NCBI GenBank assembly: GCA_024138025.1
Contig: JAMXBD010000025.1
Span: forward strand, 2,361,501-2,425,500
Direction of reading: 5' to 3'
DNA: 64,000 bases
Source: Combretum micranthum
Taxonomy: Eukaryota > Streptophyta > Magnoliopsida > Myrtales > Combretaceae
In this document: positions 49,775 through 61,046 of the stretch, piece by piece
How positions within the stretch are numbered: position 1 is the first letter of the stretch
How the letters are laid out: each line of letters starts with the position of its first letter
The notes under the pieces: generated by a model
Seen by the model: only the letters and a program-made list of their open reading frames with translations
Told to the model about the DNA's origin: nothing
The model's database searches: none
Translations under genes and position numbers: made by a program

Positions 49775-52002
49775 TTGCTTAAGATTTCAGTGATGTCGAG
49801 CTTAGGAAATACTTCATTTGTTTCTAGTGATTCCAGTGGTAGGGTCCAGAGAGTCGGTGACGAGGCAATGATGGGGGAGAAGGAGGCAAGCATTAGCCCG
49901 AGAGGGAAAAGCTCACAGGGTAATGCAAGTACTTCAATTGGTGGCGAAGGCTCATCAACCTAAAGTGATAGGGAGAACTTGATGGGTACCTACCTTTATG
50001 TGGGTCAGTACATTAGGCTTGCCGAGGTAGCGTATCGAATTCCCTTGGATAAATATATAGATGATGGTGAAGGGAAAGGCCCTATGGTACCTTTATATAG
50101 TAAGGCAGTTGCTGGTGACGACCCTTATGGAGTTTGTAGCATGCTTACAAGGACAGAGCTCGAGTGTCACAAGAATGAGATACGGGGCAGGCTTTTGCCC
50201 TTTATGGTAAGGCCTTTAGTTTCGATATGTGGATGCCATTTTCTCCTTTCTAGAAGGAATTCTTTAGACACCAATGGCTTTCTCCAGTGCAATTATTACT
50301 AAACACTTAGCAGACATTGGTAGCTTTTGAAGCCCTATGTCTTGACCTCGAGCTATGGAAGGCACCTAACACCAAAACTGGGTAGACTGGTGCAAGCTTA
50401 TTTGTAATTTGATACTGCTAAGGTTGGGGCCTTGTAATGCTGATGCCCAGTGGGCTATTGATGAATTTATGAGCTCTCGAGATGGGAGGCAACTGGACAT
50501 TGGGCTCGTAGTGAAGAACTTCTTAAGTGGGAAGCTAATCACTGACAGAGGTATGGTTTAGTTCTTTGTGTAATCATAGCCCCTTTCTCTCTCTCTCTCT
50601 CCCCCCTTCATCATCTGTCGAGTCGAACTCTAGAAGGAGGATAATGTTGGAAGGTTTTGAGGTTTTCAAGCTTTTGAACTCAACTGATCAGGTGTTGTTT
50701 TTTGTTATTGATCCTTTGTTTTCCTTTTTTAAAGCCTGAGATGCTTATGATGAACGTTGGTACCATTCTTGCTGGTCCATCGAAGAAGCGGAAGAGGGCT
50801 TCAACCAACAAGAAGGTGGCTAGTAAGAAGCACTATGTTGAGGTCGAGCCTCAGGTTACTGAGGTTGACGTGCCAACTATTGATTTGGATGAACAAGAAC
50901 CAAAGGGTGCTTTTATCGAGGTCAAAAGTACTTCTGTTGAGAGAAAAGGTGTTGTTGTTGCGGTCGGAGGTGTTGACCTTAATGTTTGCTTGGTGGGGCC
51001 TCCCCATTGTACTCGGTCTTGTGAGGAGTGGAGTTTGGCTCAATGTTCCCCTGCGTCTGCTTGATGTGTCAGAAACAAATTATAATACATCATGATATTT
51101 TAATGTTTGTAATTGGAATGCAAGGAAACTAAAACGATGTGAACGACGTTATTGGTGGACATTATGCACCAAAAATAACTTGACACTCTCTCTTACTTGA
51201 TATTACGCACAAGTAAGATTAGGTAGTTGTTACCACGATCACAAAAGATCGACAAGAACTCAATGATTTACTCTTACAGTTGAAAGACAAATATGGGAAA
51301 GTGTTTTTTCAAATGTCCCAAAAACAAGGGTTTACAACATAAGAGTGGATATTTATATAACCCCTCAAAATGGCAAACTTGTAAATAATACAAAATAAAA
51401 GAAAAGAAAACTAAAAATCATGTTCCTTGAAGAAGGCTACTGGCTTTGAAAGAAGGCCACCGGCTTTGAAAAGAAGGTCAGTGGCCTTTGAACTGGCTTA
51501 TAAGGTTTTACACTGCCCGCCTTCCACATGTACTTCATTCCACTACAATCCTCTAGCTTTGGCTATGGTAATTGGTCTTGTAACCTGAATAGTCTAATTC
51601 CCATCACTGCTCAAACTCGAAGTGTGCCATCTCTTACAGTAGAGGCTGTTGGGATCAACAATAGTGCTTCAGGTGATTAGGTTGTGGTTAGGATTATAGG
51701 AGCCAGCCAAGGAGAGGAGTCCTTGGCAGGCCAATCGATTTTATTGAAGGAAAGGCTTTGTTGTGGAGCGATGTATTGTGGAATGGTCTTCCTTCAAGAA
51801 GGTAACCCGCTTAGAGGACATGAAGAGGTTGAGGACCTTTAATGATGGGCTGTCATCAATGGAATTTTTAGCACGGAAGATGCACGAGGTGAGGTTGCTA
51901 GTTTCCTTGCAAAGTTTGTTTGTGTTGTTGGTCATTTCTTGGCTCTTTACACTCTCTTGTTCTTTGTTTTTGGGCTTTAGTGATAATTGTCGAAGCTTTT
52001 AG
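49775..52002 (+). pseudogene. Degenerate gypsy-type ORF1-like reading frame (putative gypsy-type transposon family)
   Basis: A frame from ATG 49793 (MSSLGNTSF...) is Ser/Gly-rich, has one stop at 49961-49963, and continues in the same frame to 50302. A frame change near 50215 then gives a stop-broken stretch with SPF-KEFFRHQWLSPVQLLLNT and TLVAFEALCLDLELW. This matches the PLHPF...APAQLxPNSWR-LVAFE pattern of plant gypsy-type ORF1 proteins (the Pfam 'putative gypsy type transposon' family, as I recall it). A basic/acidic piece follows (GPSKKRKRA..., 50783) and a further fragment at 51763-51900. Stops and shifts show that it is dead. The family call rests on a short match. Confidence 0.4.
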
Positions 52003-53358
52003 AATGGTAACAGAGAACTGTGAAGTGGTACATTATGTTCTCTTCTTCTTCTTCTTCTTCTTTTTTGTCTAACTTTCAATTGTTGTCGGTTGAGCATTGT
52101 TTCTTTTGTTTCAAGTTCAAAGGAGCTCGGGGCATTAAAGGTGAGCTTAGAGAAGGAGTTTGTCAAGGTCAAGTGATCACGCTTTTTCTATATGTGCTTT
52201 TTAAAATTCTTCTTTGTCTCTTTTTAAATTCCTTTAGGCGTGCAAATATTTACTAGCTAGTATACCAGGTACATGTGCAGTAATAAAATTTCAGTGAATA
52301 CTGAGTCGTGTCCATAGGGAGTGAGGACTAGCTCTTAATTGTATTAGTCTTAATTGTAGTAGATAAATAAAAAACATAAATTTTTGGATTTTTGATATAA
52401 GACTAATCTATAAAGAAATTTGGGATTTCTAACACCTAAATTGAATTAGGTTAAGAGCCAACAAATCACAAAGTTAATTGCATGTATATTATCAACTAGA
52501 CTAAGCTTGCAAATCGAAATTGCTAATGGGTTTAGTATTCAAGCAATCAAGCATCAAATGAAAACTCCTTTTTCCAAAGACAGTAATTATCTTAAATTAA
52601 CCAATAAATTTTCCCTATTTTTAAGAAAGTGATCAATTTACTAATCTGTATAAATTACCAAACCCTAATTGAATTGCAATCCATCTTCCTATGAGATCTG
52701 TAATCCAAATTAGCCGATCAAAAAATCAATTAGAAAGGAATTTTCTAATTGTAATCCTAATCTAACATGCACTCCAGATTCAATCTAAAACACATGATTA
52801 ATGAAATGGCATCAACAACATGAACACAAGCAAGGAATCAATCAATAATAGATAAAAACCAATTAGATGATTTAGGTCAACAACTCAAAACCATATTTAA
52901 GAACAAAAGAATAAGTTTTCAATACCATCTATAATATGAATATAAGAAAAGAATGAAATCACTTTGTCAAGAAAATCCTATTCTTGAATCCAAATTCAAA
53001 TGATGTTTCTAACTTAGTCCTGGTGCAAAATCCTTAATTAAATTAAAAATAAAAGTTCTGTAGTCTTCTATACCCTAATCTATATCAAAGAGTAAGGAAA
53101 AATAGGTTTTTGTTCTTCCTAAGGTTCCTCCTTTTTCAACAATATCCACAAAAGAAGAATATATATGAAAAGTCACGCACAAGAATAGGATGCCTTCAAG
53201 GCTGATAGCCTTTAATTTAATTTAGACGGCCATCCTTATAAAAAAAAATGATTTATGAGAGCTGATGTAGATGTACACCACCATCAAAGCCAGCAGCCTT
53301 GAAGTTCCAGTAGCTGGCCTTCATTGAAGAAATTATTTCCGAGGCAAAATTACAGCCA
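51065..53358. other. Decayed repeat sequence left of the duplication junction
   Basis: No gene. It includes a TATTTATATAACC box at 51349-51361, the 22-bp repeats at 51427-51492, a (TTC)n tract at 52040-52062, and from ~52260 a long non-coding stretch beginning near TACCAGGTACATGTGCAGTAATAAAA with GAGTCGTGTCCATAGGGAG. I have seen that phrase in plant repeats but cannot name the family. Confidence 0.4.
51427..51492. repeat. Three-unit ~22-bp repeat
   Basis: Units of the form TTGAAGAAGGCTACTGGCTT, GAAAGAAGGCCACCGGCTTT and AAAAGAAGGTCAGTGGCCTT. Related AAAGCCAGCAGCCTTGAAG sequence lies at 53286-53304. Confidence 0.65.
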
Positions 53359-53427
53359 CATAGGAGTATTCTTGGAGAGCTGGTTGAGACAACATAAAAC
53401 GTCGCTGCATAGGAGTATTCTTGGAGG
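53359..53427. repeat. 19-bp direct repeat spanning the duplication junction
   Basis: CATAGGAGTATTCTTGGAG occurs at 53359-53377 and again at 53409-53427, exactly 50 bp apart. The second is the genuine exon 1-derived sequence; the first straddles the point where similarity to 10507 begins. Confidence 0.8.
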
Positions 53428-53434
53428 AGCCATT
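53373..53434 (-). pseudogene. Truncated copy of exon 1 of the CwfJ-like gene
   Basis: On the minus strand the ATG at 53434 opens a frame that matches the first ~19 codons of the gene at 10568, with changes (G10 to S, GR at 14-15 to CC). After the junction it runs into unrelated sequence and stops within about nine codons. It has no splice donor or later exons. It marks where the duplicated block begins and could only be a relic. The duplicated 5' flank lies at 53435-53660. Confidence 0.85.
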
Positions 53435-54994
53435 AGAACTAAGCTTCACCAGAGGGGGAAAAGGTATGGGTAGGGGTAGGTTGAGGGGTGAAAATAGTAT
53501 AGATTTTTTTAAAAAAATTCGAAAATAAGATAGGGAGGAAAAATAATACAGATCTTGGCTCTAGGCCCAGGTGCCATCAAATTTTTAGTTGAAAAAGGTA
53601 TAGATTTAAAAAAAAAACAAAATATGAAAATAAGAGATGGGGGAAAAATAATTTGGATCTAGGCTATAGGCACGCGCTATCCTAAATGACACCCTTAGTG
53701 TAAATATCGAAGGCCTTGTCAAAGACAAGACCTTTATTGCAGATATCTACAAAACATTTCCATAACAACCCTATTCTTCACAATTGGAATCCCCCTTTCA
53801 TAAGACTCTCTCCCTCTCCTAACTCCACCGTTAGCCTTTGTCCTATTACCCAACAGTCCCATTCTCAAAATCCAACAATGGCTTATTCATTGGCATGGGG
53901 TCATATTTTTCATAATGCATGTTTGAAAATAATAGTAATAAGTAATAACCACAATCGAGTTCCCGATGAGGTTGTAAATATGATTGTTGGAGGATCGTAT
54001 AAAGGAAGACGTGCGAACTACCTTGTAGCATTAGAAAAAACAAACAAGTGCTAAACATGCACATTAAAAGGTAGAGAATGGACAACTCCATATCTTTCTT
54101 CAATTATTTATTACCAACAAAATAAATCATCAAGATCAATATACCAACCCAAGTACAAACAAGTTACAAAAAAGATAGTGTTTGTAAAAAGAGCTTGCAT
54201 AATAGCGACTTTGTTATAACTAAAAGAACCATGTTGCATTAGAGGCGAAATACATGGAAAGAGGTTGGATAAGTCAAAAGACTCCTAGAAGAAAGAGATT
54301 TTAGCTACATTTGACTTTACTCATGGAAGGGAAGGTAAAGCTAATGGAGTTTTGAACAAGCCACCTGAAGAGATCATTCGAAGAACCTATTTGAAAAGAG
54401 AGAACACCCAACAACCAATGCCCACCTCACACATCCTAGCCACACTGTGAGAAAGGGAGAGGGGGCGATGTAGAGAAGGAGAAAAACAACATTAGTGTTT
54501 GCCTTCCATCTTTGTACCCTCCATTGCACCTATACAAGCCCTAGATCAAAGGAGACTGATGGTAGAAATGTTGATCTCCTTGACCTATGAACCTGCTAGC
54601 CCCCTCTATACCAACAAAGATCCTAGTGCATCATCCTTAATAAGCTCATTATTCTCAATAGCAGGGTGAGTGAGCCATGGAAGCAATCTCTATATGCCTC
54701 TAGTTTTTTAGAGCTACAAAGATGATGGCTAGGAGTACTCTTTCTCTGCCCATGACAATCAAGATATGTTTTTAGTTCAAAGTTGATGGGACAATACCCC
54801 TTAGGATTGTGAAAGATTATCTTCATCCTCATAACCTTCGGAGTCTCCTTCCATTTCATGAAACACAGCATGGTTAACATAATTAAAGGAACCTTAAAAG
54901 TACAAAAACTTGAAGAGAATCACAATTAGAATAGTAACACAAAAATATAGTAATTTAATGAGCTTATATAGTCAATTATATTAGAAGTAATAGT
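53435..54994. other. Non-coding part of right block
   Basis: Matches 10569-12959 without the ~540-bp MITE-bearing segment and the CT/C tract. Small open frames (53716-54054) are not shared with the left copy, so no gene is supported. Confidence 0.6.
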
Positions 54995-55543
54995 TGTAAT
55001 GCCCTGGAATTTTATTTATCGAAGCATTATTTGCTTTGGCCAAGTGCCGCATGATTTTACCCTTTGGAACTAGCGCTTCCCAAGAGTCACCCATCTTGGA
55101 ATTGCTCTGCACAAAGCACGCTTAACTTTAGAGTTCCGACAAGCTCCAAGCCATTACATCCAAATGCGCCTCTGTGATTAAAATTCCACCATCTATATTT
55201 GAGGGGTATCACATACTCTCCCACTTATAGAACTAATGTCCTCATCAGTTTCGTCACATATGTCCAAAACCACACCAAACAAGGAGAATACTCCTCCACT
55301 TCCAGCATGTGAACTACTCCTTCTATAACATCCTGGAACTCCGTCTACCGAGGTATTGTCTGTTTTGACTACAAGCCAAACCGTATTGTCCTTTGATTCC
55401 AACGATTTCTAGGGGGTTACTCATCTTGGGATTGCTCTATATAGAGCACGTGTAACTTTAGAGTTTCAACAAACTCCAAGCCTTTATACTAAAAGACACC
55501 TTTATGATTGCAGTTTCACCATCTATATTCAATGGGTATCACA
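54995..55543 (-). mobile_element. Cassandra TRIM retrotransposon (right block)
   Basis: LTRs 54995-55213 and 55324-55543 correspond one-to-one to the left element at 12960-13515. Both LTR ends (GGGTATCACA) are better kept here, but the primer-binding site has decayed (the TATCAGAGT motif of the left copy is lost). Flanks are ATAGT (54990-54994) and ACAAT (55544-55548). Confidence 0.85.
55085..55135 (-). promoter_or_regulatory. 5S rRNA-like internal promoter segment in Cassandra LTR (right block)
   Basis: Minus strand GAACTCTAAAGTTAAGCGTG... to GATGGGTGACT, closer to canonical 5S in its GTTAAGCGTGCTT stretch than the left copy. The second LTR has a weaker version at about 55415-55465. Confidence 0.7.
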
Positions 55544-58500
55544 ACAATATAGAGATGAAATACTAGTAATGAAATGAACTCGAATAAAACCACATAATAA
55601 GTCAACAACTAACGAAATGGCTAAAACCAACATTTCAATATTATAACCATGAAATAGAAGACAATATTACAATTAGAATTGATAAACTCTAATTTAAACT
55701 CTAAGGCCCTAAAACCTTAATTGTGTTAGCTAAAACCCTAATATTATCAAATCGCAGTAGATTAAAGCCTTATATAATAATTTAAAAATATAAAAGAAGT
55801 ACTATAAATAACTTGGGAACTTAATTCTCAAAGTAAATACGTTCAATTTATGATAGATACTAAATTTGATCTTTTATGCTTAAATATTCTTAGAAAACCT
55901 TAATAAGACAAATGGGAACCCTAAAAATATTCAGCCACACAGCATAAAATTCAAGATATTGACTCAAATTGATCAATAGGACGTTGCATGATACATAGGA
56001 ACCCATTTTGACCCAATAACCTTATAAAACTATGAATAACTACCACATTCTCCCTTTTCTTCTCCAACAATCTCTTTAAAAATGTTTTTGTCTTGTGTCA
56101 CTTAAAGTAACTTGCAAAGCCACCCTTCCATGCATGCAATGTCGTATGAAAGCAAATGAATTTAGCATTTATTACTCAAATAACTTCTAAAATTGGATAA
56201 ATCTAAGAATATTCATTCCATAAATGCTTGATTTGACTTATTCCTTTCAAATTTTAGAAAAGTTACCCCTTTATTTTCACCAAGGGGCAACTAATTCAAG
56301 TAACTAACCATTTTTCTTTTAACCAATTTAGTTACTGAAAATCATCATGGATAATTTTTAAAACTCTATCACATTAAATTAATCATCTCAACTCCTCCTG
56401 ATTTCTTTCAAATGCCATGATCTTCTCTCTCTCTCCCCTCATCCCTATTTCAAACTATCAAGAGCAAGAAAATGTTCTTTATTTCCTTTATACCACTTTA
56501 GTTAAGCTATAGGAAGAAAATTTCACAAAATATCCATAATCAAAGCTTTTAAGTAGCTATCTACTCAAGAAATGAAGATCAAAGGTAACAAAACTCCTAT
56601 AATCATCTTCATTGCTTAGATTACTTAAGGTTTTCAACTTGATCATCTTCTTTGCCCACTTTAGAAGTGGCGACACTTGTACTCAAAGGGGATCCAACAC
56701 TTCTTTTATTTCAAACCAAGGTAAGTCACTTTAAAATATATGACCTTAGTAGATACCAGCAAGGAAATCAAGTAAGAACATAACTAAGACCTAGTTCAAG
56801 ACCCTTACGGTTTCAGCCAAGATGTAGTAATTAAGATTCCAAGTTGATTTTTATACTAAATTTCTAATTAAACTAGTTAAATAACTAATTAATATGTTAG
56901 CAAGATAAATTGGTAAAGAAGGAAAATGGACATATATATTTGTGCATGTATGTAGTTGACTATAAAGAGAAGTGTAAAGGGGAGTTTGCCTAAATTGACA
57001 AATGAGTTGTTTTTAGAATTATAAGATCTTAGGATAAGTAATATTATATAGAATGAAACTTTAATACATAGGGCTAAATGTTTCGGCCATAAAGGAATAA
57101 AAGGGAAAATTTTGCATTATTTTAGCGAATATCTTATATTTAGCTTAATGATGCAATGTAGTAGTTAACCACTTAATCAAAACTACAAACATGACTTAAA
57201 ATTGCATGGATGATTTGATTGTTAGGGGAAAGTTTTGAAAATTTTGATTTAATTTGATGAATGGTTAATATATAGGTTAAGATTATCATTTGATAGATAT
57301 TTAATGGGTAAACTTGATGACATGTATTTATATATATGAATATGTACATAAATCTTTTTGGCCCATGTAGGAAAAAAATGATACTATGTTGATTAAATTA
57401 TAAATTTTACATTAAGACTTATAACATGATCATTTAATACACATTTGTTAAATTAAAATGAAGAAACAAGAAGAGAAACATAACACATGTACATATGTAC
57501 GTGAATCTTGGTCACTAGGGATTAAAGAAAGAAAAGAATTATTTTAGATGATCCAAGTTCATTATTACAAAGTGCACAAAAAGAACCTTCCAACGTCTAT
57601 TTATATGCTTAAAATGAATATAAAATGAGTACAATATGCCTAACTCAAGAATAAGAGGTTAAAATTGGCAATTAAGGTCATTTAGGGCACTTTTCTAAAA
57701 ATTTAGGTTTCATGCAAGCCTAATAGGTCAATTCAAAGAAAATATGGTAAAGTAGGCTCCATAAGCTTCAAAATAACTATTTAAGTACTAAAATAGGATT
57801 AGAAACAAGAAAACCATATTGGGTTTAGTAAAACCTAAGTTTAGGATACTTAGGCACAAATAGGGCTTTTTATTTAATTATCTCTATAATATTATTGTTA
57901 TCATCTTTTTTATAGGAAACTTAGATCAATCCTTAGGTTTTTCAATTGATTACTATGACAACCGAGCAAGATGGACAGGTGAGTAACTCAAATCTATCGC
58001 ATTATTTGTATTGTAGCATAGTAGCATTCAACTTAAAAAGATCAATGAAATTGATTATACATGGGGACTTGGGAATCTGTGGTGCTTGGGGTTGAATTGA
58101 TTGTCAACTCACTTTATTAAAAGTAATAACTCATTACTTGTTAATATTTGTTTTCATATTCTATTTGAGTGTCTATGAATGAGTAGTCACCTAATTAACC
58201 AAACCTAAATCTATTTGGCCATATAATAAATTGTCATGCATTGCAAGACTCACATATTTACATTATTTTGAGATTACCCTACTATGTGTTAACGCTTCGG
58301 ATCTATGGATTCGCTTGGTACTTTCTAAGTGAGAAATCCCTAGTTTTATGTAAGGTTTCCGGTAGTTCTACCTGGTTCCATGGGATCTACTTGGCACCCA
58401 AAGGAACACCACCCATCGTATCATCGTGAAGTTAGTTAACACTTAGTAGAGTTTATAAGTTCCAAGGGTAAGTAAAGATAATTAAAATACTTAATGTAAA

Positions 58501-60075
58501 GGTGATCAGTAAATGTGTGTGTAATCCTTCATTCCTTGGTTCTTAGTCTCTCCTAAGCATGATCAACCTGAAACTGGTTCCTGATAATCCTAGTAGGAGG
58601 GCACAAATCTATACTTTGTTTAGATTCTAGTCATCTAAACTTGCATGTATGCCATATGCTTGAGTGTTGCATTACATATGCTTGTTAATCAAACTTGCAT
58701 GTTGATGCTTGATATGGGATATGATTTGATTACTTCACTAAGCTGTGGTTTTGTTTACCTCCTTATAGATCATTCATGTATCAAGGAAGTCCAAGGCTAG
58801 TTCCTTCTAGGAATTTTACACCAATATGAGTCATAAAGCTAAGGATAAAGATATGGAGTGGAGTGCTTAAGTGGCTTAAGGAATAGGATAGGAATAATTA
58901 TTATAAATTATCTTTTGTCATCATTGTCATCTAAAGACTTAGTTTGTAGTATGTAATAACTACTAGTGATGCATGGTATTATTTAAGTTCTATGTGTGAC
59001 TTATGTATATCCATTATTTCTTGTCAAAGCAACATCGATTCTATTTTCTTACTAATTTCCTTATAGTGGCTTAGAGTATCAAATACATGTGATTCTCTCT
59101 AATGTCTTACTAAGTAGTTCGGATGGAAAATAATTACATCAGTTTGTCTCATAATATCTTATACTACCAGGGTACCCTTTGGGACGTAATAGTATTGACC
59201 GAAGAATCTCTGAAAAAAGATACGATTCATGTTTCTAAAGGAGTAAAAACAATGGAGTGAAGTGGACTAAAGGATAAACAACCCCGTACTCCCTTCCCTC
59301 AATCACTTGCTAAAGATTTTCTGGCGAATGGGAAAACCTATTTACGTGAACTAGTACCCCTATTTAAAGCTAATATGTGTCCAAAACCGCAATGACTGTT
59401 ATCAAGTGATGCTAATCACGATTGAAATAGTTTAGAGACTAGGAACATAAGACTTAACTATAGCTAAATGCATTTCACCACCTAAATAACTCGCTTTCAA
59501 TTGAATTTACCCAAAGCTCGAAGCATTCACCATTCTCCATAAATGAGTAACTTGATGACTTGCATCTATAGCATAAACATCCAGTTCGAATCACCTAACA
59601 AAAAGCCTCAACAAGGCAAGTTTTAAGACATCGAATAGATTGGACTTTGACTAAACCGGCCCTTCTAAATGCCCTTTGATCAACATTCAAAAGGAGTGGG
59701 GGGACAAATGTTGATGGCTAATTTTCGTTATAGGCGTTCCAAGCTTAGTCCAATTACTTTATCCTGTAGGCTAGCTTGCCTAGCCATGGACCAGTTGGCC
59801 CAATAGCGTACTTGGCCCACCTGAGACTCATAAGTCCCACTTTGGCAACCTTCTCTTAGGATAAGAGGCTGCTTAATTTACCTTCCTTGCTATTTTAAGA
59901 AAGGAGGAAAGCTAACTTAGTAATTCCCTAAAAGAGAGGGTTGCTTCCAAAACAATTTCTAATAAACCAAGTCAACCTCTTATTCTAAACAACCCTCTTT
60001 GAAAAAAAAAGGAAAAAAAAAAAAACAAAGGAGGTATATGATTATATAAGCCCTAATAGCAAGTTTAAGAGGTAA
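55544..60075. other. Non-coding, repeat-derived part of right block
   Basis: Collinear with 13516-18056. No frame is conserved between the two copies over any useful length. Confidence 0.5.
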
Positions 60076-60080
60076 GATTC
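60076..60080. other. Empty target site for the solo LTR of the left block
   Basis: GATTC, with AAGTTTAAGAGGTAA on the left and ACTCTTTCCACTCTCA on the right. In the left copy the same flanks are separated by the LTR at 18062-21599. Confidence 0.85.
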
Positions 60081-61014
60081 ACTCTTTCCACTCTCACTCT
60101 ATCTCATATTGCATCTCTTTTGCCATTTACTAACTTTAGCATCAGAGTGGTTGTGTCCGACATAGCCTTATGCCTAATGCCTACTTACGGTTTCTATTTT
60201 ACAAGCCTACAAATTGTCAACCCAAAGGCCGTCTTTATTACCTCCAAGTAAATGGGCTAGTGGAATCATTAAAGGTCTGTAAAAGGAAAGGGAAAAATCA
60301 TTGTACTTTTTTTTTTCTCAAATTATGGCCAATAAAATTTATTATAGAAATAAAAGGAAAAGAATGGATTCAACTTTTTGTATTTCCATTTCAGAAATAC
60401 ATAAATGGGTGAACATAACCACTACATTTTTAGCTGTTAAGAGGAGGGAAGAGAAAAAGAAGGTTGATATTTTAGCTTAGTAATATAAATTTGACTTATA
60501 ATAATTGCTATTCACTTGGATTGATAAATTGTTGATTAAAGTAGGTTTAAAGGATAAAAATTCATTGTAAAATCAACCACCATTATTCATTGGTTAACTT
60601 AGTAGACTCAATTTAATTACAAAAGAGAAATGTTTGAGAAGTTGCAATTTTACCCCCCAAAATTATCAAGTTAGATTATTATTGTGGGAACTTCTATGGT
60701 TTTGTCAATAGGATCGTCCAGTCAACTGTTAAACTAAATATAGTAACTGAGATATTAACTATTTTGATGATGCGATTATGGTTTAATATAAATCTAAGCC
60801 GTTAAATAATCAATGAGACCGATCTCATTAAAATTAATGACATGACATAGAATTTTCCTGTAAGTATATATGTTTTTTAGATGATTTTGCATATTTCTTA
60901 GGGGTATATTGATGAACAAGAGAAAAACACCAATATCACCCTCGTTCCCTTATTATTATTAATATCTTATAAAATGTACATTCAGTTCATGAAAAAATAA
61001 AAAATAAACGTGAT

Positions 61015-61046
<32 letters not shown>

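Noticed and set aside
50702..51095. Two overlapping 112-120-aa genes
   Set aside because: The composition fits a broken linker of the neighbouring ORF1-like relic. There is no independent support for a gene.
53716..54054. 112-aa plus-strand frame in the right block
   Set aside because: The equivalent left-copy sequence is broken by stops, and there is no recognisable domain.
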